From an uncultured Clostridia bacterium (GTDB taxonomy: Bacteria > Bacillota > Clostridia > TANB77 > CAG-508), in NCBI GenBank assembly GCA_948517135.1, contig CAORJJ010000047.1:1-15287 (forward strand): 15,287 nt of DNA, in the 5' to 3' direction. Within the stretch, counting starts at the first letter, position 1. Every line of letters begins with the position of its first letter. A program made the translations under genes and the position numbers. The notes under the pieces were generated by a model. The model was given only the letters and a program-made list of their open reading frames with translations, was not told the DNA's origin and made no database searches. Of the stretch, positions 7,801 through 15,254 are shown piece after piece.

Positions 7801-10800
7801 TGAGCCATAATTTTTTATTGTTATATCACCATCTTTAGCAGCACTTGATGCATTACCTGAACCAAATATACTTCCTTTTATATTAATTGAATTATTTTCT
7901 GTTGTATCATAATCTGTTCCATCTAAATTAATTTTAATATTACCATTAATACTTTTGAAATTATAATCAAAAACATCTGAACCAGTTCTTGATTCACCAC
8001 CACCAAATATTGTATCAGATATTTCTATTTTTCCTTGTTCATATCCTTCATTTATAGCAGACTTTCCTATAAAAAGATTAGCATTTCCAAATATTTTAGC
8101 TTGATTTGATCCACCATACACACTACCATTTATTGTAGCACCTGATATATATACATATGAATCTGCACCAGCTATTTGCTCTGTACTTGTATCACCAATT
8201 GCACCAACGTTTGCAGCATCACCACCACCAAATAAATTATTTTTTATAATAGTAGTTCCTTCTGCAATTATTTTTGTAGGTCCTTTTACTAAGGCTTTAT
8301 TACACGCATTTCTTTCGTCACCTTTACCAGCTGCAAAAGCACTTCCATTAACTGTTGTTGAACTAATTCTAACAGATGTTTCTCCATCTACATTTCCTAG
8401 CTCCCCACCACCATATACGTTTTCTACAATAGAATTTAAAAGCTCTACTGTTGTTTTTTTAGCAACTGTATTTTCACCAAATCCGCCACCATATACATTA
8501 CCTACATTTTCCGTATTTTCACATTTTATCAATGTTTCTCCAACAGTACCTGCTGAATTAGAACCTCCATATATATTACGAGCTTTTCCTTTTACATACA
8601 TTGCAATAGTTCTGCTTTCTTCAACACCTGCATTATTTCCACCATTGAATGCATTTCCAACTTCAGCATTTTCATATAAATACATTTCATTTTTATATGG
8701 TTTACTATCTGTACATTTAACTTGTGCATTATTTCCACCAGCATATACTTCATTTACATATGTTGGTGCTTTCTCTCCAACTTTAACTGTGATATTTCCA
8801 GTAATTGTACCATTTATATTAGCACCACCAAATACTTTAAGATTTTCATATCTTCCACCATCTATTGTTACACTAACTTCTTTGTTAGTTGCTGGTCGTA
8901 CATTATTTCCTTTTCCTGCTCCATAAATATTTCCAGCAATATTTATATTTCTATCTTCATTTTTTGAATTTACAGTAATTGCAGAAATACCATCTACTGC
9001 TCCCATTTCGCTACCACCATAAATATTTCCAGCTATATTTACATTATTTGAATCATTATTTACTATAACTTGAGAAGTACCATTAACTGATGTTGCTAAA
9101 CCACAACCACCAATAAATATTGCATCTTTACCTTCATTATTAGCATTTACACTACCACCACTTAAAGTGATTTTTGCATTTCCTTTAACTGTTCCATTAA
9201 CATTAGAACCACCGTATATAGTTCCATCAACAATTCCGTTTTTTATGTTTATTTCAATATTTCCATCAACACCATTTTGATTAGAACCACCATATACATT
9301 TCCACCAATAGTTCCACCTAGTATGTCAATTTTAGAATTTTGAGCAACTTTTCCAAAGTTTCCTCCTCCATACACATTTTTAAGAATTTTAGCATTTCCA
9401 TCTATAATAACATGTGATGAATTTAATTTTCCTACATCTACTTCTCCATTTTTTCCATTACCTGCACCTAATACATTTCCATATTCTAATTTATAAATTG
9501 ATTCTTTATCAGGAGAATATTTCTTATTGGCTAATCTACCATCACCACCAACAGTTGCATTTCCTCCAAGATAAATTAATGCATTTCCTGTTAAAATTCC
9601 ATTTCCAGTAGATGATTCATAACCATTAATTCCACCAACTATACTATATTGAACTATTCCATCTGTCATTTGTATAATTTTATCTCCAGATGTAGTTGTC
9701 ATTACAGAACCACCTGATATATATTGAATATTGGCGCCACTACCTTTCACATATATATATGTATTAGTTAGATTATTTGGACTTGAACATAAACCTCCAG
9801 TTAAATTAGCTATTTGTCCACCTTCTACTGTTAATATTCTATTACCTTTATCATATGATATTGTTTGACTATCCGTTGTGGAGCCTGAAAGCATAATTCC
9901 AGCTGTACTTGCAAAATACTGGTTAGCTTCTGTTGAAGTGTATTTTTCATAAGAATCTGTACCAATCTTTCCACTTTTTATGTATATATCATATATTTTA
10001 TCTTCTGTATCAGATATTGTTGATATAATTCCTCTTGCATCGTCTCTTGCAAGAAGTCTATAATAAACTTTTAAGTCTTCATTATTATTTAATGCTTTAT
10101 CATAATCTGATCCAATAATACATGTAGCTAAAACTTGACGATCACTTTTAGGTGCATTTGGATTCTTTCCCTTTTCAACAAAGATATTTGAATATTTTCC
10201 TGATTCTATTACAGTTTTATATTCTTTATTTTCACCACCAGCACCTTGAAGCTGAGCAAAAGTTGTAGTAGATTCACTTGCATTTAATGGTGTCATCCCT
10301 CTACCAATACGTAAATTATATGAATTTCCTATTATAGTGTAATTAAATTTTCTATTTACATCATGATATATAAAATCAGTAGGATTATTTTCATTATAAT
10401 TTTCAGAGCCAGCAATATTTAAAAATGCCATTTGTAAATCATTCTCAATCTCTACATTATAATTTAATTTAATTTTTGCATTTTCATTTAATCTATAATC
10501 ATGAGAATTATATAAACTTGTAACTGTATAACCAACATTTGCTTTTCCAAAAGCTTTATTATTAGTATTATCAGAACCAATTTCTCCACCAGAAACTATA
10601 ATTATATTTAATTCTCTATCTGACGCATTAGATGCATATTTTGGATTTTGATTTAATTTATTTATTGCCTCATTCCATGAACCAACTTCATTACCAAGTG
10701 TTTTACCATCACCTGTACCACCTTGTTTCATAAATACTACATTTGCAATTTTCCAGTCTGCATATAAATCTAATGTAATCTCTTTGTTTTCTAAGCTTGC

Positions 10801-12819
10801 TGGAATTTCTAATTTTTGAACTTTTGTATTATTATTTATAGATATATTATAAGCACTATTTTTCCAACCATCAAAACCTAATAAAACTTCTTCTTCAGGT
10901 TTTGTTGAATCTGAATATCTTTTTGTTGCAACAGGTCTATTCATAAATGGATTATCAATTAGTTCAAATGATATTTTTCCATCAATTATAGGTAAACATG
11001 TTTTATAAGATACAAGATTTTGTTTTTCATTTTCATCAGCTGATATAGAAGCTGATATTTGTGACATTTCATAATCATAATTTTCTATTGTAACTAAATT
11101 AACACTATCTGGCTTTAATGCTAGAACAAGATTAGATGGTGTGGTTCTAGACCCTTCTACTCTTACAAGAACTTCTATTTTATTATCTATTAATTGATTT
11201 CCAGCAGATGAAGATAATTCAAACGTCCTATAATCAATTTTCTTATATGCAGATGATTCTATAATATCAAAATTATTATTATACCTTGAATCTTTAAATG
11301 TTACTTGCATTCTCCAATTTGAACCAACTTCAACATCAGAATTAACTTCAATTGTAACTTTACAATCAGCAGTATTTGCAGGCATTCCAGTAAGAGGTTC
11401 TCTTACTGATGTAACATTTATCTTTGAATAATCAATAAAATTTTCTGAATCTTCATTTCCTGTTATTGGATTTTCTGGAATTGAATGATAATTAACTGTA
11501 ACTTTAGCTAAATTATCTTCAGTATATTTTCCAGTATTATTTCCATCTTTATTATCTGTATAATTTTTTCCTAAATAAAAGTTTTTATCTGATTCATATG
11601 TATCAATTACTATTTGTTCTTCTGTTCTAATATCTTCTGCAATAGCAACATATGTGTACTCTACAAACTTATCTGTATCCATTTCGACAGAATCAAATCC
11701 AAATTCAACATCTTCATTTTTAAATTCTTCAATTACATCTAATACTTCATTTTCTAAAGACATAAGAGCTATATCATTATTCTTAAAACGAACTAATTTT
11801 ACGTTTAATTCATTTTTTACATTATTTAAGTGTATTGTTGATATTGCTTTTACATTTATGCTTGGTGCAAATTCTGTTGGTTCGTAAACATTTCCATCTT
11901 TTTCAAAAAGAATATTGTATGCAAATACTGGATGAAATTCTTTAAAATCTTCAGATTGTTTAATTTCCATTTCAATATTTTTAATTTCTTCTTGTGATTT
12001 ATTTATTGAAATTGCATTTAATGAATAACCAGTTGGAATATATCCATTTGCAATAAATTTTGTTTCATTTTCTTCAAAAGTTAATTCTTGTTTATATAAT
12101 TTTGTATCACCAACTTTTATTGTTTGATATTCAACTTCTATTGAAACATCTCCAATTGAATATCTATCTTCTCCACTAGTTTCTTTTACTGTAAATTTAC
12201 TTCCTGGTTTTAATCCTACTTTTTCAACCACAGTATCTGGATTATATGCTGGTTTTTCTATTGTTTCATTATCAATCTTATTTTCTTCTACTGTGTTTTC
12301 AGCATTTACCTCATTATTAACTTTGTTTTCTTCTACTACTGTATTTTCTATAATTTCATTTTCTGGAGCAACAGTAGTATTTGTTGAAATTTCATTTTCT
12401 ACAATAGTATTTGTAGATACAGTATTTTCTACAACATTTTGTATTTCATCCGTAATAGTATTAATAATGACATTGCTATTTTCTTCTTTTACCTTATTCT
12501 GAACTCTATTATCAGTTATATAATATTGGTTTACATAGTATCCATTTATTTGATCAGGTAAAATAATATATTTTTCACCATTTGTATCTGTAAATACTTC
12601 AAGATCTATTTCAGAATTTTCTAAAGAAATATCTTCACCATATTCTTTGAAATTAATTTTTATTGCATCTACTAATTCAGATTTAGTTGAAAAATTAAAT
12701 CTATATATAACAAATAAAAATACAATTAAAATTAGAATTATTAGTGTATTTCTAACTAAATTCTTTTTAATAACTTTATCTTTTTTAGTTTTAAAAATTC
12801 TTCTATTTCTCCTAGCCAT
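4864..12819 (-). CDS. Giant membrane-anchored beta-helix surface protein (adhesin-like), 2651 aa
   Basis: A basic N-terminus (residues 1-20) precedes one hydrophobic helix at about 24-39, giving a type II anchor or uncleaved signal. A low-complexity Asn/Glu/Thr/Val linker (about 108-190) follows. Beta-rich regions come next, including an InlB/Listeria-Bacteroides-repeat-like segment (about 610-690; GFDGW then LYADWK). A segment with VFMKQGGTGDGK and SWNEAINKL (about 695-720) resembles the entry to parallel beta-helix proteins. Residues about 985-1660 hold some 17 variants of (V/I)-(Y/F)-G-G-(G/S)-x, such as VYGGGNFGKV, spaced roughly 20-40 residues apart, as in right-handed beta-helix adhesins. 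Later there is a YLYHSKN-containing beta-domain (about 2028) and Ig-like repeats from about 2290. There is no LPxTG motif, SLH domain or choline-binding repeat. ATG 12819 has a GGGAG site. A role as adhesin or matrix component is inferred. The ligand is unknown. Confidence 0.88.
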   Translation of the reverse strand: MARRNRRIFKTKKDKVIKKNLVRNTLIILILIVFLFVIYRFNFSTKSELVDAIKINFKEYGEDISLENSEIDLEVFTDTNGEKYIILPDQINGYYVNQYYITDNRVQNKVKEENSNVIINTITDEIQNVVENTVSTNTIVENEISTNTTVAPENEIIENTVVEENKVNNEVNAENTVEENKIDNETIEKPAYNPDTVVEKVGLKPGSKFTVKETSGEDRYSIGDVSIEVEYQTIKVGDTKLYKQELTFEENETKFIANGYIPTGYSLNAISINKSQEEIKNIEMEIKQSEDFKEFHPVFAYNILFEKDGNVYEPTEFAPSINVKAISTIHLNNVKNELNVKLVRFKNNDIALMSLENEVLDVIEEFKNEDVEFGFDSVEMDTDKFVEYTYVAIAEDIRTEEQIVIDTYESDKNFYLGKNYTDNKDGNNTGKYTEDNLAKVTVNYHSIPENPITGNEDSENFIDYSKINVTSVREPLTGMPANTADCKVTIEVNSDVEVGSNWRMQVTFKDSRYNNNFDIIESSAYKKIDYRTFELSSSAGNQLIDNKIEVLVRVEGSRTTPSNLVLALKPDSVNLVTIENYDYEMSQISASISADENEKQNLVSYKTCLPIIDGKISFELIDNPFMNRPVATKRYSDSTKPEEEVLLGFDGWKNSAYNISINNNTKVQKLEIPASLENKEITLDLYADWKIANVVFMKQGGTGDGKTLGNEVGSWNEAINKLNQNPKYASNASDRELNIIIVSGGEIGSDNTNNKAFGKANVGYTVTSLYNSHDYRLNENAKIKLNYNVEIENDLQMAFLNIAGSENYNENNPTDFIYHDVNRKFNYTIIGNSYNLRIGRGMTPLNASESTTTFAQLQGAGGENKEYKTVIESGKYSNIFVEKGKNPNAPKSDRQVLATCIIGSDYDKALNNNEDLKVYYRLLARDDARGIISTISDTEDKIYDIYIKSGKIGTDSYEKYTSTEANQYFASTAGIMLSGSTTDSQTISYDKGNRILTVEGGQIANLTGGLCSSPNNLTNTYIYVKGSGANIQYISGGSVMTTTSGDKIIQMTDGIVQYSIVGGINGYESSTGNGILTGNALIYLGGNATVGGDGRLANKKYSPDKESIYKLEYGNVLGAGNGKNGEVDVGKLNSSHVIIDGNAKILKNVYGGGNFGKVAQNSKIDILGGTIGGNVYGGSNQNGVDGNIEINIKNGIVDGTIYGGSNVNGTVKGNAKITLSGGSVNANNEGKDAIFIGGCGLATSVNGTSQVIVNNDSNNVNIAGNIYGGSEMGAVDGISAITVNSKNEDRNINIAGNIYGAGKGNNVRPATNKEVSVTIDGGRYENLKVFGGANINGTITGNITVKVGEKAPTYVNEVYAGGNNAQVKCTDSKPYKNEMYLYENAEVGNAFNGGNNAGVEESRTIAMYVKGKARNIYGGSNSAGTVGETLIKCENTENVGNVYGGGFGENTVAKKTTVELLNSIVENVYGGGELGNVDGETSVRISSTTVNGSAFAAGKGDERNACNKALVKGPTKIIAEGTTIIKNNLFGGGDAANVGAIGDTSTEQIAGADSYVYISGATINGSVYGGSNQAKIFGNANLFIGKSAINEGYEQGKIEISDTIFGGGESRTGSDVFDYNFKSINGNIKINLDGTDYDTTENNSINIKGSIFGSGNASSAAKDGDITIKNYGSRENKIIKKGISVQRATNVVIDNSVMNLEGTTDSTNTYFKDVAYAFNIIGKLTIKNGTMLYLENGANRLSSFYSMVDKDGTEVPAEVTFSEDGITVTKNVDNRIYLYNGSNLNISAREDVQGEYGHVEGMTFFGVYQGENLYSGIYDENYEIGKAPVWGERNFTTSYVLGLHQRDPEHDITKNGFYTAYEILTPEADKLQKENNLTSDQYNSTGSYYGYIEPTPKDYQYYAWYTGLNRLKRIEITADSLIVTNYSTLGAVDVSLKELDAIKKNGTLTIQDFSVNWEDDNITLVDKSEIENISEDANTKFALAMKTGNVGWASDASTNFKYEDGKGLFTGDEQYTFENADTTTTVGLYLYHSKNVEIEENKKLGTGEILMNLSYMEGPNLYTVEVVIHLSMSMQLDKDTGYNAAITPGVKYDLFTTSATDITTDSSFSTFLELSQRNFRDQVINGSKKNDEYYEKLTRVLNTSYMLPEKTNITMVDLSKNNEPKFYYYTVKTAQNVFYLKDFIAMGSKDGDKKELYNETLMNNSYYDSNLKFHYEAFIFIVDFKDVDFPEGENAKITSDPEMTIELHSEQLNDANIPELNIGLISSQLSAHRTKYNVYRANSQNGVSISPRIQNLYVGNTASITVGTSFSTEQVEGATPTNTQYFNKKLGAVVTLTKDGREVQGSELLGTWIEIDGTRYHPRSDGTIRVKLNDIVANVSKRLVINATNSSLASGAYKLSIKTFASADGKYYGTEKHLAEDTIDLNIVNNRYGLNSKLPDNQAVIDCSTGLTLNEQGYASRDEETSNTLDVQLEYNSTLTTPYITVSLERREYGEKGEITTEKIYNKNYQSVDLADYVELISEEGQVLTKAPKEIENEGKIEYEAVSTENIKSNSSSLGDAVFNLKYKIKPPLDGEKLVTGTYRLVFTLYDISQEEREVVINPDTNTSETLPIIPGTNTTTNTSITKPDITHEIVTVYKPIGDVFSYIIIK
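7840..9867 (-). repeat. Coding region of Gly-Gly beta-helix repeats
   Basis: This is the DNA encoding about residues 985-1660 of the giant protein. The recurring plus-strand word is a CCACCATA-like complement of the YGG codons, appearing as VYGGGNFG, VYGGSNQNG, IYGGSNVNG, IYGGSEMG, VFGGANING, IYGGSNSAG, VYGGGFGE, VYGGGELG, LFGGGDAA, VYGGSNQAK and IFGGGESR. Between copies are alternating beta-strand stretches with a V-x-I-x-x-G-x-V rhythm. Copies are diverged in DNA, so this is an old protein repeat and not a recent tandem duplication. Confidence 0.75.
12250..12498 (-). repeat. Low-complexity Asn/Glu/Thr/Val linker coding repeats
   Basis: This region encodes residues about 108-190 of the giant protein. 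Imperfect short repeats such as ENTV, ENEI, STNT, EENK and VVEEN recur, and the DNA has matching words (for example ATTTTCTACA-type strings on the plus strand). The composition fits a flexible stalk that carries the beta-helix away from the membrane through the cell wall. Such repeats are prone to slippage and length change. Confidence 0.7.
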
Positions 12820-12852
12820 ATAATACTCCCATTATTAATAAAATTCATGGTT

Positions 12853-12861
12853 ATTGTATCA
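12853..12861 (-). promoter_or_regulatory. Possible extended -10 promoter of the giant gene
   Basis: The minus strand reads TGATACAAT, an extended -10 (TGnTACAAT), about 35 bases upstream of the start codon at 12819. I see no convincing -35 element at 17 bases. The position between the preceding terminator and the gene supports an independent transcript. Confidence 0.45.
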
Positions 12862-12919
12862 TAGAGTGCTATTTTTTTAAAGTATTTTCCTATTTTGTAA
12901 TATAAATGAAAAACAAGAA

Positions 12920-12952
12920 AAAAGGTAATAAATTGAACATTTATTACCTTTT
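12920..12952 (-). terminator. Rho-independent terminator after the TasA-like gene
   Basis: A perfect 13-bp inverted repeat (12920-12932 with 12940-12952, loop of 7; core AAGGTAATAAA) lies 31 bases downstream of the stop of the 368-aa gene. On the minus strand it is followed by TTCTTGTTTTTC, a good T-rich tail. It separates the substrate operon from the giant gene. Confidence 0.82.
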
Positions 12953-12983
12953 AATTTATATTTCATTTATAATTTTAACTAAA

Positions 12984-14090
12984 TTATTTTGGGTTTACTT
13001 GTGTTCCAGCTGAATCTAAACTAAAGTTTAAAGTATATCTAGCACGAGAACCTGATGCATAGTTTTCGCAGTCAATATCTTGACCTTCAATCCACATATA
13101 AACTCTATATTTTGTTACACCAGCTGCTAAGGCTGCTGATTCTCCACTTGGAGTTGTTGCATTCTTTGGCATTACAAGATCTGAAGTTGATGTATCATTT
13201 TTACTTGTTGACCAAGTTTTATGTACTGGTGCAAATTTATCACTATGAGCAGTTGCTGTACCATCTCCTAATAATATTCCTTCTGCAAGTGTTATTGGAG
13301 CCTTTACACCATCATATGCTATTTCAGAATTTCCAGCACCTTCTCTTAAACCATGATTCCAGCCAACTGTTTTTTCATCATATACAATAGCTTTTGATGT
13401 ATGATAATCATTGTTTGGTTCCCACATCATTGGTGTTCCACCTGTTTTTAAAGTAGCTCTTAAATCTTCTGCATCTTCAGATTTTTTATTATCACCTGGT
13501 ATAATTGCAATACGAGAAGCATTTGTTATACCTTTTTCTTTTGTTGGATCTTCAATTACTTTATCAGGATTATTTAATTCTAATTCAACAACATTTCCTG
13601 ACATATATAAATCTTTTTCAGCATTTCCTGATTTTAAATATATATCAAATGCAATATAATGTCCAGCTGGTGATTCTGTTCCATCATATGCTTCTTCAGT
13701 TTCTTCTGTTGAAGTAATTACGAAATTAGTAGATGTTTCACTTTCTGGTTCAGTAACACCATAAAACATTTTCATACTATTACCATTTTTTTCAAGTACT
13801 GTTGATACTGGTTCCATTACAACTGGTAATTGGTTAACAATGTTTTCTTTGTATTTTTGTGTTGCATCTTGTAAATCTTTTAATTCAAGTACTGTTTTCC
13901 AATCTTCAGCATCAGCTGAAATTTGAAGACCACTTTGTGTCTCAATTCTAACATCAAGATTTCCAATGCTTACTGTTCTGTTTGCAGTAAACCATGCATA
14001 AGTTGACATTATTAATAGCACTGCTGTTAACAATAAAACAAGCAATAAACTATCTAACTTTTTCTTACTTACTTTTGTTTTTTTCTTCAT
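12984..14090 (-). CDS. TasA/SipW-substrate-like secreted protein, 368 aa
   Basis: This is an exported protein with a SipW-dependent-type N-terminus: a Lys-rich start, a hydrophobic helix at about 13-27, then STYAWFTANRTVSIGNLDV (29-47), the layout of TasA/camelysin-family precursors in which SipW cleaves near the Tyr/Trp/Phe motif. TasA-family proteins form extracellular matrix fibres in Bacillus. Further features shared with the upstream 234-aa protein are YIAFDIYLKS (145-154), corresponding to the family's Y-x-F-x-x-x-N core, and a near-terminal YMWIEGQDIDC (331-341) with the only cysteine, Cys341. The middle (about 170-320) is Gly/Ser/Thr/Asp-rich and may be loops. An AGGAGGAAAG site precedes ATG 14090, the strongest in the window, which suggests high expression and fits a structural subunit. 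It follows the 234-aa gene by 15 bases. Fibre formation is inference. Confidence 0.8.
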   Translation of the reverse strand: MKKKTKVSKKKLDSLLLVLLLTAVLLIMSTYAWFTANRTVSIGNLDVRIETQSGLQISADAEDWKTVLELKDLQDATQKYKENIVNQLPVVMEPVSTVLEKNGNSMKMFYGVTEPESETSTNFVITSTEETEEAYDGTESPAGHYIAFDIYLKSGNAEKDLYMSGNVVELELNNPDKVIEDPTKEKGITNASRIAIIPGDNKKSEDAEDLRATLKTGGTPMMWEPNNDYHTSKAIVYDEKTVGWNHGLREGAGNSEIAYDGVKAPITLAEGILLGDGTATAHSDKFAPVHKTWSTSKNDTSTSDLVMPKNATTPSGESAALAAGVTKYRVYMWIEGQDIDCENYASGSRARYTLNFSLDSAGTQVNPK

Positions 14091-14105
14091 TTCTTTCCTC
14101 CTATA

Positions 14106-14810
14106 TTAATCAACATGTTCTTCTGTAATATCCATATGCATTTTCAATTCTCCGCCAAGTAACGCATTTGTACAATCAGGATCATCACCTTCAATAAATA
14201 CAACAATAGTGAATCTATCAATATCACCTGGTTTGAAGTCTTGTCTACATTCTAACATTACAGTATCATCGGAATAAAAAGCTTTTGTACCTTCTTCTGG
14301 TTCTTCTGTAAAGCCATTTAATTTAGCATAAACTGATTGTTCTCCATTCAAAAAGACCATAACCCTAATAGCTTCATCTACATTTAAGATAACATCATCA
14401 ATAAGTGTAGAATACCAATAATTAACCGTTTCTTTACCTTCATTTTCTATGTAGAAAGTATATGCAATATAATTATCTCCATTGTGAGAACCATCACTTT
14501 CTGTATCAATATTTTCTGGTAGCCATTTTATAGAAATGTTATCCATACCATCAAATGCAGAGGCTTCAAGTTTTCTTGACACCGTCTTTTCAGCCATATT
14601 CTCATAAATTACTATTCCTTTATCCCAACTCAAATTTCGATCTAGAATAATTGTAAATTTTCCAGCATCGTAAATTATAGATAGGATAAAATATAATAAA
14701 ATCAAGAATAACAATAAAATAAGTAGTGCAAGTCTAATTATTTTGATTCTCAAATCTCTTCTAACTATTTTTTTAGAGGTCGTCTCAAATTCAAACTTTG
14801 TCATTTTCAT
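14106..14810 (-). CDS. Membrane-anchored TasA-like accessory protein, 234 aa
   Basis: The first gene of the substrate operon encodes a 234-aa protein. It has a basic N-terminus (residues 14-26), a long hydrophobic helix (about 27-47) and an extracellular beta-rich domain. It shares two landmarks with the 368-aa neighbour: YIAYTFYIENEG (114-125) and VVFIEGDDPDC (203-213) close to the C-terminus. A second cysteine, Cys188, could pair with Cys213. The N-terminal junction (YDAGKFTIILD) lacks the Trp/Tyr-x-x-Phe motif of the neighbour, so it may remain anchored as an assembly base or minor subunit. By analogy it could play the part that TapA plays beside TasA, but I see no sequence similarity that would justify that name. 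ATG 14810 follows an AGGAGGTGAGG site. An ATG two codons later is an alternative start. Confidence 0.78.
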   Translation of the reverse strand: MKMTKFEFETTSKKIVRRDLRIKIIRLALLILLLFLILLYFILSIIYDAGKFTIILDRNLSWDKGIVIYENMAEKTVSRKLEASAFDGMDNISIKWLPENIDTESDGSHNGDNYIAYTFYIENEGKETVNYWYSTLIDDVILNVDEAIRVMVFLNGEQSVYAKLNGFTEEPEEGTKAFYSDDTVMLECRQDFKPGDIDRFTIVVFIEGDDPDCTNALLGGELKMHMDITEEHVD

Positions 14811-14895
14811 TTGAACAACCTCACCTCCTATTAGATCAAAGCTATTTTAGATTAGACATACATATTGAATTTTGCATATTCTCTAATTTAGGTTA

Positions 14896-14924
14896 ATTTT
14901 ACCATATCTAGTAAATCACCTCAA
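14896..14924 (-). promoter_or_regulatory. Sigma-A-type promoter of the TasA-like operon
   Basis: On the minus strand, TTGAGG (14924-14919) and TAAAAT (14901-14896) have 17-base spacing, and a TG one base before the -10 makes it an extended -10. The leader to ATG 14810 is about 80 bases. It contains a weak inverted repeat (ATTAGA 14851-14856 with TCTAAT 14882-14887), which is not convincing as a riboswitch. Confidence 0.65.
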
Positions 14925-14963
14925 TTACATTATTTTTACATTTTTTTCTCATGTTTGTTACAT
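14925..14963. promoter_or_regulatory. Helically phased TTACAT repeats between divergent promoters
   Basis: TTACAT occurs at 14925, 14936 and 14958, with a 4-of-6 match (TCTCAT) at 14947. The four positions are thus 11 bases apart, one helical turn. They fill the gap between the minus-strand -35 (14919-14924) and the plus-strand -35 (14976-14981), the expected place for a shared activator or repressor. The pattern is seen in the sequence; its role is inferred. Confidence 0.4.
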
Positions 14964-14975
14964 TTAACACTTTAA

Positions 14976-15004
14976 TTGACTAAAAAATTTCTCTATGTTA
15001 CAAT
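14976..15004 (+). promoter_or_regulatory. Strong sigma-A-type promoter for the plus-strand short gene
   Basis: TTGACT (14976-14981), a 17-base spacer and TACAAT (14999-15004), with TG one base before the -10, form the best promoter match in the window. Transcription should start near 15011, about 25 bases before ATG 15036. Confidence 0.75.
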
Positions 15005-15035
15005 TTTCATATACTAATAAGAATGGGGTTTTTGT

Positions 15036-15254
15036 ATGAAAAAAGAATTAAATACTCACAAATCAAAAAGGATTTTAAAAATTATTTTAGTACTTTTAAT
15101 TGTTACAATTTTATTTCTAATTATAAGGTCAACCTATTCAAAATATGTAACAAATGATGTGAAAGATGCAGATTTTAATATATCAAATTGGCATATATTA
15201 ATTAATAATTTAGATTTAACAAAAGAAATCCTCCCAAGGATTTTTCTTTTTTAA
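15036..15254 (+). CDS. Truncated SipW-substrate-like small protein, 72 aa (possible deletion remnant)
   Basis: The peptide has a basic start, a hydrophobic helix at about 13-30 and STYSKYVTNDVKDADFNISNW (32-52) across the cleavage region, the same layout as TasA/camelysin-type precursors and the 368-aa neighbour. It then stops after only about 40 exported residues, whereas typical family members have 150 or more. The last nine codons (from 15225) are translated from the stem and T-run of a transcription terminator, so the natural stop codon appears to be missing. This suggests an internal deletion that joined the N-terminal coding part to the terminator of the original gene. It still has a very good promoter, although its ribosome binding site (a GGGG run) is weak. 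It may be a decaying gene or a genuine mini-substrate. Confidence 0.6.
   Translation: MKKELNTHKSKRILKIILVLLIVTILFLIIRSTYSKYVTNDVKDADFNISNWHILINNLDLTKEILPRIFLF
15226..15254 (+). terminator. Rho-independent terminator overlapping the end of the 72-aa frame
   Basis: AAATCCT (15226-15232) pairs with AGGATTT (15237-15243) around a four-base loop and is followed by TTCTTTTTT. A longer arm is possible with one bulge (AAAAGAAATCC with GGATTTTTCTTTT). The stop codon TAA of the 72-aa frame lies in the terminal T/A run. Confidence 0.75.

Noticed and set aside
7840..9867. CRISPR-like or recent tandem DNA repeat in the beta-helix coding region
   Set aside because: The recurring CCACCATA words are codons for Tyr-Gly-Gly at irregular distances, with diverged flanks and a continuous reading frame.
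14836..14890. Possible riboswitch or structured leader before the 234-aa gene
   Set aside because: Only a six-base inverted repeat and repeated TCTAAT words are present; the leader is about 80 bases and matches no riboswitch architecture I know.
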